From Pseudomonadota bacterium (GTDB lineage Bacteria; Pseudomonadota; Alphaproteobacteria; Sphingomonadales; Sphingomonadaceae), in the NCBI GenBank assembly GCA_023433445.1, contig JAEZCS010000011.1:1-47920 (forward strand): a DNA stretch of 47,920 bases, in the 5' to 3' direction. Under the pieces are notes generated by a model. It ran no database searches, was not told the DNA's origin, and was given only the letters and a program-made list of their open reading frames with translations. The position numbers were made by a program, and so were the translations under genes. How positions within the stretch are numbered: position 1 is the first letter of the stretch; the number at the start of each line of letters is the position of its first letter. This document shows, in pieces, positions 23,641-32,233 of this stretch.

Positions 23641-25914
23641 TCAAAACGCGTGTCTCATACCGATTGCCACATTTCGACCTCGCAGCGGCGATTGATCCTT
23701 CACGAACGAAGTATGTGCAAAACCCAGTTCGTTAAGCAGGTTCGTCCCCCGCAGGTAGAATTCGACTGACTTTGTCTGCCCCAGATCGAACCGGTAGCTC
23801 AACGTCGCGTTGAGCATATCGTAACCTGGCGTGGGCGTTTCGTAGGAGGCAACCTTGTCCTGCTGGAAGGTGCGGTAATATTCGATGTCGCCTGAAAGCG
23901 GGCCAACAGCATGCTCGTAGCGCGCGCCAAGCCGCCCCGGCGGAATACGCGGCAGATTGTCGTTCTCGCTCTTCAGTGTCGCGCGGACATAGTCGCCAAA
24001 GATTGTGACGCGCGATCGCGGTGTCAGCTGATAGCTCGCCTCGCCGTCAATGCCGGTGAAGCGCGCGTCGGCGGCGGTGTAGAGAAGGAAATTGTGTGGC
24101 ACGCCCGTTTCGGTTTCCGTCTCGATCAGGCGGGCGAACACATAGTCATTGATGCTCTGGTGGAAGAGCCCGATCTCGAATTCAAAGGTGCCACCTGAGC
24201 GCCGAAGCGTCAGATTGATCGCGTCGGCCCGTTCCATGATATCTTCGGCCGTAAGTCCCGCCTGATCAAGCGCGGGGTTCCCGACAGCCAACCCCAGTTC
24301 GTAGCTGTTGGTGGCGAGATTATTCCCTCTGGCATAGAGCTCACGCACGCTGGGCGCACGTTCGGTATGACCATAGGATAGCGCAAGGGCATAGCCTTGC
24401 CCGACATTCCACGTCGCGCCGAGCGAGGCAGAGAATGGATCATGTCGAACGGTGGGATTGCGCGCGCGGAACCGAGCAAGGTCTTCGCTCTCCAGCTGTT
24501 GCTTCCACTCAGGGCCATACCATCCCATGAACAGCGCGGCGAGCTCTGGCCCGACGGTGGAGCGCCAAGGTGGCGCGCCCACCTCCATGCGGCGCCAGTC
24601 CTTGCGAAATCCGGCTTCGATATCGAGAGCGCCAAAGGAACGCTTTTCGGTCAGAAACACACCGACATTTTTGGTCTGATAGCTGGGATTACCGTCAAAG
24701 CCATAAGCTCCATCCGGAAAGGGGCGATGCAGGTTGTTGACGTTAATGCCCCCAAATGTGCCGTCGGCGTACTGGACGCCCAGAGTTCCAATGAATCCGA
24801 AGAGGGGCCTGTGAGTCAACTCCAGGCGGCCATCCCAGACCTTGTTGGTATAGCGTGAGAACAGCAGCTTGCCGTCAATCTCGTCATGCGCATAATCGGT
24901 ATAGGAGCCACGCGCCCGAACATGGGCGAGGCCCGGCAGCAGATCGTCATAGTCGGCGCGAACATCGAAGCGGTCGCTCCGCAGCCGAATGAACGCGGTA
25001 TGGCTGTCAGGTCCGCCGAACGGATCCTCGAACCCGCCATGCGCCGCGCAATGCAGGTCCAGACCGTGGGTATGGCAGACGCCGTTGATATGGCTGTGAC
25101 CGGGGAGCCCGTAGTCGCTTTCCATGCGGCTATAGGCAGCGCCGAGATAGCCCTTTGACGTGATCCAGGACCCGCCGACCGAATAGCTCACGCTCTTAGC
25201 GTAGGAGTCGCGCAGCCTGTCCGAGCCATACCTGCTTGGTACGTCATAGTCCTCCGCGACATGGCGAGCGCTTTCGGCGTGAAGCGCGAACTGACCCACG
25301 CCGGCCGTGACACGGCCGACGATCGTTTTCTCTTCGTCTCCCGTTCCGAAACGGACCTCGGTTGCGCCAGTCAGTCCATCGGTGGGCACCGCCTTGGGCA
25401 CCTTGCTATCGATGAGATTGATCGCGCCGTTGGTGGCACTGCCGCCATAACGGATCGCAGCAGGGCCACGCTGAATTTCGATGGCGTCCAGCAGCAACGG
25501 GTCGGTGGTGATGGCATGATCCGGCGAAACCGATGAGGCATCGAACATATTGGCGCCGTCGGTCAGGATCTCGATCCGGGGTACTGTCTGACCGCGAATG
25601 ACCGGACGAGATGCGCCACCGCCGAAATTATCGAGATGCACACCCGGCAAGCCAGCAAGTGTCTCACCCAGGCCTCCCTGTCGGCGATGGGCGAGATCAT
25701 CTCCTGCCAGCACCTGAACGGGGAGGGCCGGCTGGTCGACTTCGAGTGATCGACCCGTAACGACAATGTCGTTGGGACGACCGCGACTACGTTCGCCTGC
25801 AGCGCCTTCTCCCTGCTCGACCACTGGTTCCTGGGCCAGCACAGGGTAGGGATCAAAGACGGCCGCTGTTGCGAAAAAGGCCGCCGCGCGACGAGAAATA
25901 TGCCGGAAATGCAA
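23641..25914 (-). CDS. TonB-dependent receptor, ZnuD-like (zinc uptake)
   Basis: 757 residues from a TTG at 25914 preceded by GGAG eight bases away; no ATG is available. A signal peptide ends 'FDPYPVLAQ', and the TonB box is 'DIVVTGR' (49-55). The plug domain carries 'LAGLPGVHLDN' and 'GGSATNGAINLID', and the barrel ends in Phe (MRHAF). An extracellular loop at residues 270-293 has six His (273, 275, 281, 283, 288, 292) and two Cys, introduced by 'DYGLPGHSH'. This, with 'SVRELYARGNNLATNSYELG' and 'YETPTPGYDMLN', matches the ZnuD family, which takes up Zn2+ or heme. The leader contains a Fur/Zur-like palindrome. The gene is monocistronic as far as I can see. Confidence 0.82.
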   Translation of the reverse strand: MHFRHISRRAAAFFATAAVFDPYPVLAQEPVVEQGEGAAGERSRGRPNDIVVTGRSLEVDQPALPVQVLAGDDLAHRRQGGLGETLAGLPGVHLDNFGGGASRPVIRGQTVPRIEILTDGANMFDASSVSPDHAITTDPLLLDAIEIQRGPAAIRYGGSATNGAINLIDSKVPKAVPTDGLTGATEVRFGTGDEEKTIVGRVTAGVGQFALHAESARHVAEDYDVPSRYGSDRLRDSYAKSVSYSVGGSWITSKGYLGAAYSRMESDYGLPGHSHINGVCHTHGLDLHCAAHGGFEDPFGGPDSHTAFIRLRSDRFDVRADYDDLLPGLAHVRARGSYTDYAHDEIDGKLLFSRYTNKVWDGRLELTHRPLFGFIGTLGVQYADGTFGGINVNNLHRPFPDGAYGFDGNPSYQTKNVGVFLTEKRSFGALDIEAGFRKDWRRMEVGAPPWRSTVGPELAALFMGWYGPEWKQQLESEDLARFRARNPTVRHDPFSASLGATWNVGQGYALALSYGHTERAPSVRELYARGNNLATNSYELGLAVGNPALDQAGLTAEDIMERADAINLTLRRSGGTFEFEIGLFHQSINDYVFARLIETETETGVPHNFLLYTAADARFTGIDGEASYQLTPRSRVTIFGDYVRATLKSENDNLPRIPPGRLGARYEHAVGPLSGDIEYYRTFQQDKVASYETPTPGYDMLNATLSYRFDLGQTKSVEFYLRGTNLLNELGFAHTSFVKDQSPLRGRNVAIGMRHAF

Positions 25915-25949
25915 AGGCGTTGCTCCAACTTCGAAATGAGCGCCACTCT

Positions 25950-25966
25950 TAAGATATGATATCTTA
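25950..25966. promoter_or_regulatory. Candidate Zur (Fur-family) operator
   Basis: TAAGATATGATATCTTA is a perfect 8+1+8 palindrome, 36 bases upstream of the ZnuD-like start. It is AT-rich in GC-rich surroundings and similar in style to Zur boxes of alphaproteobacteria. Zinc receptors of this type are usually repressed by Zur under zinc sufficiency. Assignment to Zur rather than Fur is inference. Confidence 0.45.
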
Positions 25967-26311
25967 TTACATCAAGGACTTTCTGTCTGATATTTTCACT
26001 TCCGAAGCATTTCATAATAAGGCCTGGCTGAAGGGCTGCTTTCACATCCATCAGAAATAAGGTCGAGCGACTGCTTTGTTGGCGATGGCCGCTATGTCGG
26101 CTCCACAAAACGAACTGGCAGATAAGTGACCGCCAAGCCCAAACTCAAGCCGCTCCGCGTCCCCGCTTGAATGGCCGCTCCTGCCGAAACCCGCCTTTAC
26201 CATTCCAATGAGCGGCCGGACAGAGCACGCAGAACCGCGCACCCAACTTTAGGCTGGTGGAGATCGCCAGCGCTTGCCGTCGGCGTGAGTATATGGTGCG
26301 AAGGACATCAA
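25967..26311. other. Intergenic between the ZnuD-like receptor and tetR
   Basis: About 345 bases. The part nearest the receptor must hold its promoter. The remainder lies downstream of the tetR stop. Frames on both strands show no domain or start worth calling, and I see no strong terminator. Confidence 0.45.
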
Positions 26312-26926
26312 TCAGGGAGCCTGACAGCCGCTCCAATAGAGGTCGCACAGTTCCTCGATCCGTTCCCTGGTATACCAGGCCCGCAGCGTGGCTATTCCGG
26401 GCAGCGCTACCAGGGAAATATATCTTCCGAGCAGGATGTTGATGAAGGATTCAGCGAGAAAGGAAAGTCGCTCATCGGAAGCGTCAGGCAACTCGCGGGC
26501 GAGATAGATTTTGAGGGGCGCGATGATGTGGTCGTTGGTGATCTCGACCGTGATCTGCTGCAATTCGGGAAAAGAGCCCCCCTCCCGCATCAGAAATTGG
26601 TTGAACTGAAGCGCGTAGCGCTCGAATGCTCCTTCGACGATCGCTTCGGCCCGCCTGATCAAGCCATCGCGGCCTGGCCCAGCATCGCCTAACGGCAGGA
26701 GTCTGCCGCGCTTGGACGCGATGCTTTGATACACCGCACGGAAAAGGCCCGCTTTGTCGCCAAACTGTGCATAAATCGTCTTCTTCGCCACCTTTGCCTT
26801 GGCGGCGATCGCCTCGATCGTCGTGGCACGATATCCCTGGTCAAGAAACATCTCTCCCGCCACGGTGAGCAGATCCGCGACCAGCTCTCTGGACCCTTGT
26901 TTCGTCGGTCGACCGCTCCTCTTCAT
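26312..26926 (-). CDS. TetR/AcrR family transcriptional regulator
   Basis: 204 residues from the ATG at 26926; the codon before it is a TTG. The N-terminal helix-turn-helix domain (about 12-60) is typical: 'AGEMFLDQGYRATTIEAIAAKAKVAKKTIYAQFGDKAGLFRAV'. The C-terminal ligand domain, about 140 residues, resembles TetR_C regulators with several aromatic residues. It diverges from the catabolic operon starting at 27050, with 123 bases between. It is therefore the likely local repressor of that operon and of itself, released by a pathway substrate or intermediate. Confidence 0.88.
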   Translation of the reverse strand: MKRSGRPTKQGSRELVADLLTVAGEMFLDQGYRATTIEAIAAKAKVAKKTIYAQFGDKAGLFRAVYQSIASKRGRLLPLGDAGPGRDGLIRRAEAIVEGAFERYALQFNQFLMREGGSFPELQQITVEITNDHIIAPLKIYLARELPDASDERLSFLAESFINILLGRYISLVALPGIATLRAWYTRERIEELCDLYWSGCQAP

Positions 26927-26955
26927 CAAGCCATCTCACACCGACGCTTAGGGAA

Positions 26956-26973
26956 AGCAAGCCTCCTCTTGCT
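26956..26973. promoter_or_regulatory. Candidate TetR operator
   Basis: A perfect 6-base inverted repeat with a 6-base spacer (agcaag-cctcct-cttgct) lies between the divergent tetR and the catabolic operon, about 30 bases from the tetR start. A weaker repeat, accg-gaaa-cggt, is at 26976-26987. Size and position suit a TetR-family site; there is no direct evidence for binding. Confidence 0.35.
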
Positions 26974-27049
26974 CAACCGGAAACGGTAACGTAGACTTTT
27001 CACGAAGAGATTCGGTCACGAAGATCGAGCTTGAGAGAGGATGTCTCCG

Positions 27050-28111
27050 ATGATCCACGCAGACCAGCGCGCTGCAGCCTTCATTCCCAGCGCGCCGCCC
27101 ATCGTGGTGGACGATGTCTATACGGCGGAGGAGATTGACGGCCTGCTGGCGGCAGTGCGCGCCGGTCCGCCGCGGCGGCTGCTGACGGCCGAGCTGTTTT
27201 CCTCGGCCGAAGAGCTGATGATCGCGACCTCTGGCTCTGTCGCCGAGGGCGTGAGCCTCGACATGTTTCTTGATCCCATGTTCCGGGGCGACCTTGGCCA
27301 GCATGGCGTCAGCTTTCATCCTTCTGCCGACGCCGTTCTCTATAATGAAAAGCTGCTGAACTGGGCCCGGCGTTATCGCCAAACTGACTATGTCTGCGCG
27401 CGTCAGCTGCACTTCAACGTCGCATCACCCATGAAGTGCCAAGATCCGGGCCATTATGACTCCCCGTCCTTCCGTGGGCTCAGTCATACAAACACGCCCA
27501 TCTGGCTGCTGTCGGTGATGGCCAATTCGCGCCTGTTCGAAGAGTTCAAGTCGAAGCTCGTGGCCGTCGTGACATGGTTCTGGCGCAGCTCCGACCAGGG
27601 CGGCTTTACCTATTGGCCGGATGGTGCGGACAAGGCGCCGCAGCGCATCGCGGCCCCTTTCTGGAACCGAGGGATCGTCGCTGAGAATGAGTCGATGTTC
27701 CATCGCGGCGAGTCCGTTGGCAGGCCAGAGCAATGGGGCGTGCCTGGCCTTACTTTCGAATCCGTATTTGAAGGCGATCCCGGCTCTGCTTCCGACTGGC
27801 GGATGCGCAGCGGCGACAAGGTGATCGGGCGGTTCGCCACGGAGGAGCTGCGTTGGCTGTTCCATTGGACCGCGCTGACCTTCACTGACTATCAGGACTT
27901 CAAGCGTCATGTGGACCATCTCGACGACCTGACGCATGAGCGCGTGGTCGATACGCTGCTCCGCGATCTTCGTGCGCAGGGGATCGCCATACAAACGCCG
28001 TCGGACCCCTTGCACGACGACGAGTTCAAGATGACGCTGCTGCGGAACTACGCAATCGGCTCGCCCAAAATCTATCCGGCCGAAGCTCCCGTCTATCGGG
28101 CGGCGGCATGA
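27050..28111 (+). CDS. Possible 2-oxoglutarate/Fe(II)-oxygenase-like protein
   Basis: 353 residues from the ATG at 27050, which has GAGAGAGG nine bases before it; the ATG at 27041 abuts that site and is less likely. I do not recognise the exact family. The central region has a putative metal triad, His135-x-Asp137 ('GHYDSPSFRG') and a distal His218 ('MFHRGE') about 80 residues later, as in cupin-type Fe(II)/2OG oxygenases. An Arg (Arg225) lies a few residues on. The surroundings are rich in Trp and Phe. It is first in the operon and overlaps the monooxygenase gene by ATGA, so it should act in the same pathway. The oxygenase call is an inference from this motif only. Confidence 0.5.
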   Translation: MIHADQRAAAFIPSAPPIVVDDVYTAEEIDGLLAAVRAGPPRRLLTAELFSSAEELMIATSGSVAEGVSLDMFLDPMFRGDLGQHGVSFHPSADAVLYNEKLLNWARRYRQTDYVCARQLHFNVASPMKCQDPGHYDSPSFRGLSHTNTPIWLLSVMANSRLFEEFKSKLVAVVTWFWRSSDQGGFTYWPDGADKAPQRIAAPFWNRGIVAENESMFHRGESVGRPEQWGVPGLTFESVFEGDPGSASDWRMRSGDKVIGRFATEELRWLFHWTALTFTDYQDFKRHVDHLDDLTHERVVDTLLRDLRAQGIAIQTPSDPLHDDEFKMTLLRNYAIGSPKIYPAEAPVYRAAA

Positions 28112-30129
28112 TCAAGGCGACGACATATGCCCTGACGCCGGAAGAATTGGCCGAACGCGAAGGCTTTCGAGTGCTGCCTACCGCGAACGGCGTGGAGGGT
28201 CATCTGCCGATCCGCGACAAAGCAGCCCTAGGCAGCGCATTGGCCGGGGCAGATCTGCCGACGTTGCTCATGGCCTATACACAGCTGAGCGGTGACACCA
28301 GTTTCCTCGACCGATTCGCACCCTATATCCGGCCGCAGTTTCAGGGCGGGGGGAGCGGGATCCCGGCTGAGCTGGGCGCCGAACTCCGCGAGGCGTTTTT
28401 CGCGCTCCTCACGCGCGAAGTCACGCCGTCCGTTTCTTTCCCGTCTCATGCGACGATCCGGCGCATGATGGACGTCTATGTGGGCGAGCATGTCGCCGAA
28501 GAGTTCGTGCCGCTCCTTTTGGAACAGTCCGGCCTTACCGGCGCACAGGGGGTGGATATCGCTGCGCGGAAGAGGCCGCCCAAGGACTTCAAGGTCCTGG
28601 TGATCGGCGCGGGCATGACCGGCATTGCACTCGGAGCGAAGCTGGCAGAGGCCGGTTATGATTATGAGATCATAGAGCGCAATGACGAGGTAGGCGGCAC
28701 CTGGTATCATACGCGCTATCCCGGCCTTGGCGTCGACACGCCAAGCCACTTCTATTCCTTCTCCTTCGAACTGAATGCCGACTGGCCGCGCTGGTTTTCG
28801 CGGGGGCATCAGAACCACGCTTATCTGCTGCACTGCGCGCGCAAATATGGCGTGCGCGACCGGACGAGCTTCCGCACCGAGGTCGTCTCTGCCATCTGGG
28901 ATGCCGATGGATCGATGTGGGACGTGACGGTCCGTTCACTCGACACGGGGCGGGTGGAAAAGCGACGGGTCAATGCGGTCATGTCCGCGATCGGCTTTAA
29001 CAATCGGCCAAAGGACATCGACATTCCGGGGCACGAGAGCTTCCGGGGCGTCAGCATGCATTCGGCCAAATGGGATGGCAGCGCCCAGCTGGACGGCAAG
29101 CGGGTCGCCGTTGTGGGCACAGGCGCCAGTTCGATGCAGATATCGACAACGCTCGCCAAGGTCGCCGCGCATCTTACGGTTTTCCAGCGGTCTAAGCACT
29201 GGGTCGCACCCAACCCGATGCTGAACGCTCTGGTGCCTGACGAGGTGCGCTGGGCCATGCGCCACATTCCCCATTATGGTCAGTGGTGGCGCCTCTACAC
29301 CTATTGGAACGCGTCGGACGGGCTGTACCAGAATGTCGTCATGGACCCTGACTGGCACATGCCGGACGTGTCGGTGTCGCAGGCCAATGAACATATGCGG
29401 CAGTTCCTGCTGTCCTATATCGACGAGCATCTGGCCGATCGTCCCGATCTGAAGGAGAAGGTCACGCCAGACTATCCGCCGGGGGCGAAGCGGCTGTGCC
29501 TGGACGCGGGCTGGTTCGACATGCTCAAGCAGGACAATGTCGAACTGGAGACAAGCGGGATCGAGCGGATCGTCGAAAACGGCATCGTTGCACGCGATGG
29601 TCGCCTGATCGAGGTGGACGTCATCATATTCGCCACCGGCTATGTGCTCGCGGACATGCTGGCGCCGATGCACATCGAGGGGAAGGACGGCAAGACGATC
29701 CGCGAATTGTGGGGGCATGAGGATCCGCGCGCACATCTGGGCCTCACGGTTCCGGGCTTTCCCAACTTCTTCGTTCTGTCCGGTCCCAACAGCGTGCCGC
29801 AGCATGGCGCTGGCATCAACATCCTGTCGGAGGCGCAGTCCAATCTCGCCATTGGCTGCCTCGATCTGATGCTGTCCCACCATGGCAGTACGATCGAGCC
29901 GAAGCAGGATGCGTTCGACGCCTATAATGATCGATTGGATCGTCAGCTGGACAACATGTTCTGGGGCCACCCGAGAGTGAAAAGCTATTATCAGAACAGT
30001 AAGGGACGGCTTTATCTGTCCAGTCCCTGGCGCATCGTCGATATGTGGCAGCTAACCCGCAAGCCTGATCCTGAGCATTTTTCTATTGGAGCGGCGGGGA
30101 GCTCTTCGGGACCTGCAGCACCGCAGTGA
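28108..30129 (+). CDS. Baeyer-Villiger monooxygenase, 4-hydroxyacetophenone monooxygenase type
   Basis: 673 residues. The extra N-terminal domain of about 155 residues is typical of the HAPMO-like group of type I Baeyer-Villiger monooxygenases. The FAD Rossmann motif is at 167-172 (GAGMTG), and the NADPH Rossmann motif begins at 337 (GTGASSMQ). Between them lies the family fingerprint FxGxxxHxxxW, as Phe312, Gly314, His318 and Trp322, followed by Asp323. It should insert one oxygen atom beside a ketone to make an ester or lactone, using NADPH, O2 and FAD in the cytoplasm. The start overlaps the preceding stop and the next start overlaps this stop, so it is in a tightly coupled operon. The substrate is unknown; aryl ketones are typical of the group. 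Confidence 0.9.
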   Translation: MIKATTYALTPEELAEREGFRVLPTANGVEGHLPIRDKAALGSALAGADLPTLLMAYTQLSGDTSFLDRFAPYIRPQFQGGGSGIPAELGAELREAFFALLTREVTPSVSFPSHATIRRMMDVYVGEHVAEEFVPLLLEQSGLTGAQGVDIAARKRPPKDFKVLVIGAGMTGIALGAKLAEAGYDYEIIERNDEVGGTWYHTRYPGLGVDTPSHFYSFSFELNADWPRWFSRGHQNHAYLLHCARKYGVRDRTSFRTEVVSAIWDADGSMWDVTVRSLDTGRVEKRRVNAVMSAIGFNNRPKDIDIPGHESFRGVSMHSAKWDGSAQLDGKRVAVVGTGASSMQISTTLAKVAAHLTVFQRSKHWVAPNPMLNALVPDEVRWAMRHIPHYGQWWRLYTYWNASDGLYQNVVMDPDWHMPDVSVSQANEHMRQFLLSYIDEHLADRPDLKEKVTPDYPPGAKRLCLDAGWFDMLKQDNVELETSGIERIVENGIVARDGRLIEVDVIIFATGYVLADMLAPMHIEGKDGKTIRELWGHEDPRAHLGLTVPGFPNFFVLSGPNSVPQHGAGINILSEAQSNLAIGCLDLMLSHHGSTIEPKQDAFDAYNDRLDRQLDNMFWGHPRVKSYYQNSKGRLYLSSPWRIVDMWQLTRKPDPEHFSIGAAGSSSGPAAPQ

Positions 30130-31865
30130 CAGTAGTCTATGACCTGGTTGTGCGCGGCGGCACGATTGCTGACGGTTCGGGAACTGAGCCATTTACTGGC
30201 GATGTCGCGATCAAGGCTGGCCGCATTGCGGCTGTAGGCAGGGTGGAGGGGCACGGCGCGGAGGAGATCGACGCCGCAGGTCTGCTCGTGACGCCCGGCT
30301 TCGTTGACATCCACACCCATTATGACGGTCAGGTCACTTGGGAGGAGACGCTGACGCCGTCTTCCGGCCATGGCGTCACGACGGCTGTCATGGGGAACTG
30401 CGGGATTGGCTTCGCGCCTTGTCGACCTGAAGACCGCGAGCAGCTCGTCCACCTGATGGAAGGGGTAGAAGATCTGCCCGAACCCGTGCTGACCGCAGGG
30501 TTACCGTGGCGCTGGGAAAGCTTTCCAGATTATCTCGATTTTCTGGAAGGGCGGCAGTTCGATATCGATGTCGCCGCTCAGGTGCCTCATGCGGCGTTGC
30601 GTGTCTTTGTCATGGGTGAGCGTGCCGTGCGGCGTGAGCCTGCGACAGCGCAAGATCGCGACTTGATGGCGCGGCTCACGAAGGAAGCGATGGATGCGGG
30701 GGCGCTCGGTTTTGCCACTTCACGCACGATCAACCATCGATCGAGCGACGGCACGCACATTCCGACCTTGGAAGCGGGTGAGGAAGAGCTTGCCACCATC
30801 GCCGACGCGGTGGCGGCGAGCGGCCATGGAGTGCTGCAACTCGTGTCCGACCTCGACGATGTAAAGAGTGAGCTCGCGATGATGCGCCGCATCGTGGAGC
30901 GATCGGGACGGCCACTCTCGGTATCGCTGATGCAGTGGCACCATTCGCCGGAAAAATGGCGCACGGTGCTGCGCTGGCTGGAAAGGTGCCGTAAAGCGGG
31001 ACTGCCGATCAAAGGGCAGGTCAGCGGTCGCCCGGTGGGTATGCTGTTGGGGTTTGAAATGGGTATGAACCCGTTCAGCTTCACTCCAAGCTTCAAGCGG
31101 CTGGCGAACCTTAGCCAGAGTGACCGGAGACGAGCGTTGGCGGATCCGGCGACGCGCGCTGCGATCATCAGCGAGACGCCCGATCCGTCCGATCATGTCG
31201 CTGCGAACTACATTCGCGGCTTCGGGGACATGTATGCGCTAGGCGCCTCGCCGAATTATGAGCCTGACGTCGACGACAGCATGGCGGCGCGCGCGGCGAA
31301 GCGCGGCACCACGCCCGAGGCGGAAGCCTACGATGCCATGCTGGCAGAGGACGGCCAGGGCGTGTTGATGCTTCCCAGCGTCAACTTCGCCTATGGCAAT
31401 CTGGAGCCCTCGCGCGAGATGCTGTCGCACCCGGATACGGTTTACGGTCTGGGCGATGGCGGTGCGCATCTTGGCTTCCTCTGTGACGCAAGTCTGCCCA
31501 CCTTCATGCTCCAATATTGGGTCCGCGACCGGCAGAAGGGCCCGCGTCTTGGGCTGGCCGAGGTGGTGCGGGGGCTCACCTCCGACCCGGCGGCCGCGGT
31601 CGGGCTTAGCGATCGCGGGCGCATTGCGCCGGGCCTTAAAGCCGATCTCAACATTATCGACTTCGATCGTCTGAAGCTGCTGTCACCGCGCGTCAGCCAT
31701 GACCTGCCGGCTGGCGGGCGTCGAGTGACGCAGGAGGCGGAAGGCTATGTCGCGACGCTCGTATCGGGCGTGCTGATCCGCCGGAACGATCGGCCGACGA
31801 ATGCCCGCCCCGGCAGATTGGTGCGTGGATCCAGGGATCAGCTTCTCCAAGGAGCATCATCATGA
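30126..31865 (+). CDS. Amidohydrolase family protein, D-aminoacylase-like
   Basis: 579 residues, starting with a GTG that overlaps the monooxygenase stop (GTGA). The N terminus 'YDLVVRGGTIADGSGTEPF' and the metal motif 'DIHTHYDGQ' (His63, His65) identify the amidohydrolase superfamily, closest to N-acyl-D-amino-acid deacylases. A later 'GLGDGGAHLGFL' carries the Asp/His of the active site, and the C terminus has the usual 'GRIAPGLKADLNIIDFDRLKLL'. In catabolic clusters of sphingomonads, members of this family are often found beside monooxygenases with no known amide substrate. It may hydrolyse an ester, lactone or amide produced by the pathway. Length and motifs are intact. Confidence 0.82.
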   Translation: MTVVYDLVVRGGTIADGSGTEPFTGDVAIKAGRIAAVGRVEGHGAEEIDAAGLLVTPGFVDIHTHYDGQVTWEETLTPSSGHGVTTAVMGNCGIGFAPCRPEDREQLVHLMEGVEDLPEPVLTAGLPWRWESFPDYLDFLEGRQFDIDVAAQVPHAALRVFVMGERAVRREPATAQDRDLMARLTKEAMDAGALGFATSRTINHRSSDGTHIPTLEAGEEELATIADAVAASGHGVLQLVSDLDDVKSELAMMRRIVERSGRPLSVSLMQWHHSPEKWRTVLRWLERCRKAGLPIKGQVSGRPVGMLLGFEMGMNPFSFTPSFKRLANLSQSDRRRALADPATRAAIISETPDPSDHVAANYIRGFGDMYALGASPNYEPDVDDSMAARAAKRGTTPEAEAYDAMLAEDGQGVLMLPSVNFAYGNLEPSREMLSHPDTVYGLGDGGAHLGFLCDASLPTFMLQYWVRDRQKGPRLGLAEVVRGLTSDPAAAVGLSDRGRIAPGLKADLNIIDFDRLKLLSPRVSHDLPAGGRRVTQEAEGYVATLVSGVLIRRNDRPTNARPGRLVRGSRDQLLQGASS

Positions 31866-32233
31866 ATGAACCTCCCGTTGCGGGCCGCGCGACACAATTG
31901 AAGCGTTACTGGATCACCCCAGACCGATGGGACGATTTTATGACGATCTGGGAGCGGATAGCCCTGATCCGCCGCCGCTGCGGCTTCGACATTCCCTTCG
32001 CCTATGCCGATCGCAACAACAACATCTTCACTTGGGCGATCAGCCACGACAACTTCGCGGAAGGAGCCGCGCGCTATTATGCCGATCCTGAGCGCCAGTC
32101 GGTCAGCCGGACCGACTATGACCCTGACACGGGGGCCTATTCGATCGATGCGTCGCGCAGTGAGGGACAGGCGGTGGAGGATTATATCGTGAAGGCGGAG
32201 ATCGACTTCGTCACGCCGGCGACCGTGCCATGA
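31862..32233 (+). CDS. NIPSNAP-like small protein
   Basis: 123 residues. The ATG follows AAGGAG and overlaps the preceding stop (ATGA). The sequence has the ferredoxin-like (dimeric alpha/beta barrel) pattern of NIPSNAP or EthD-like proteins: 'LKRYWITPDRWDDFMTIWERIALIRRRCGF', 'NNIFTWAISHDNFAEGAARYYADPER'. Related small proteins sit next to oxygenases and hydrolases, as auxiliary or lyase-like proteins whose chemistry is often unknown. Its stop overlaps the MDR reductase start. The family assignment is tentative. Confidence 0.6.
   Translation: MNEPPVAGRATQLKRYWITPDRWDDFMTIWERIALIRRRCGFDIPFAYADRNNNIFTWAISHDNFAEGAARYYADPERQSVSRTDYDPDTGAYSIDASRSEGQAVEDYIVKAEIDFVTPATVP

Noticed and set aside
26976..26987. 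accg-gaaa-cggt inverted repeat
   Set aside because: Arms of four bases are too short to call an operator; the nearby 6-base repeat is the better candidate.
28936..29970. 344-codon - strand frame within the BVMO gene
   Set aside because: Shadow of a gene with full FAD and NADPH motifs; no start context of its own.
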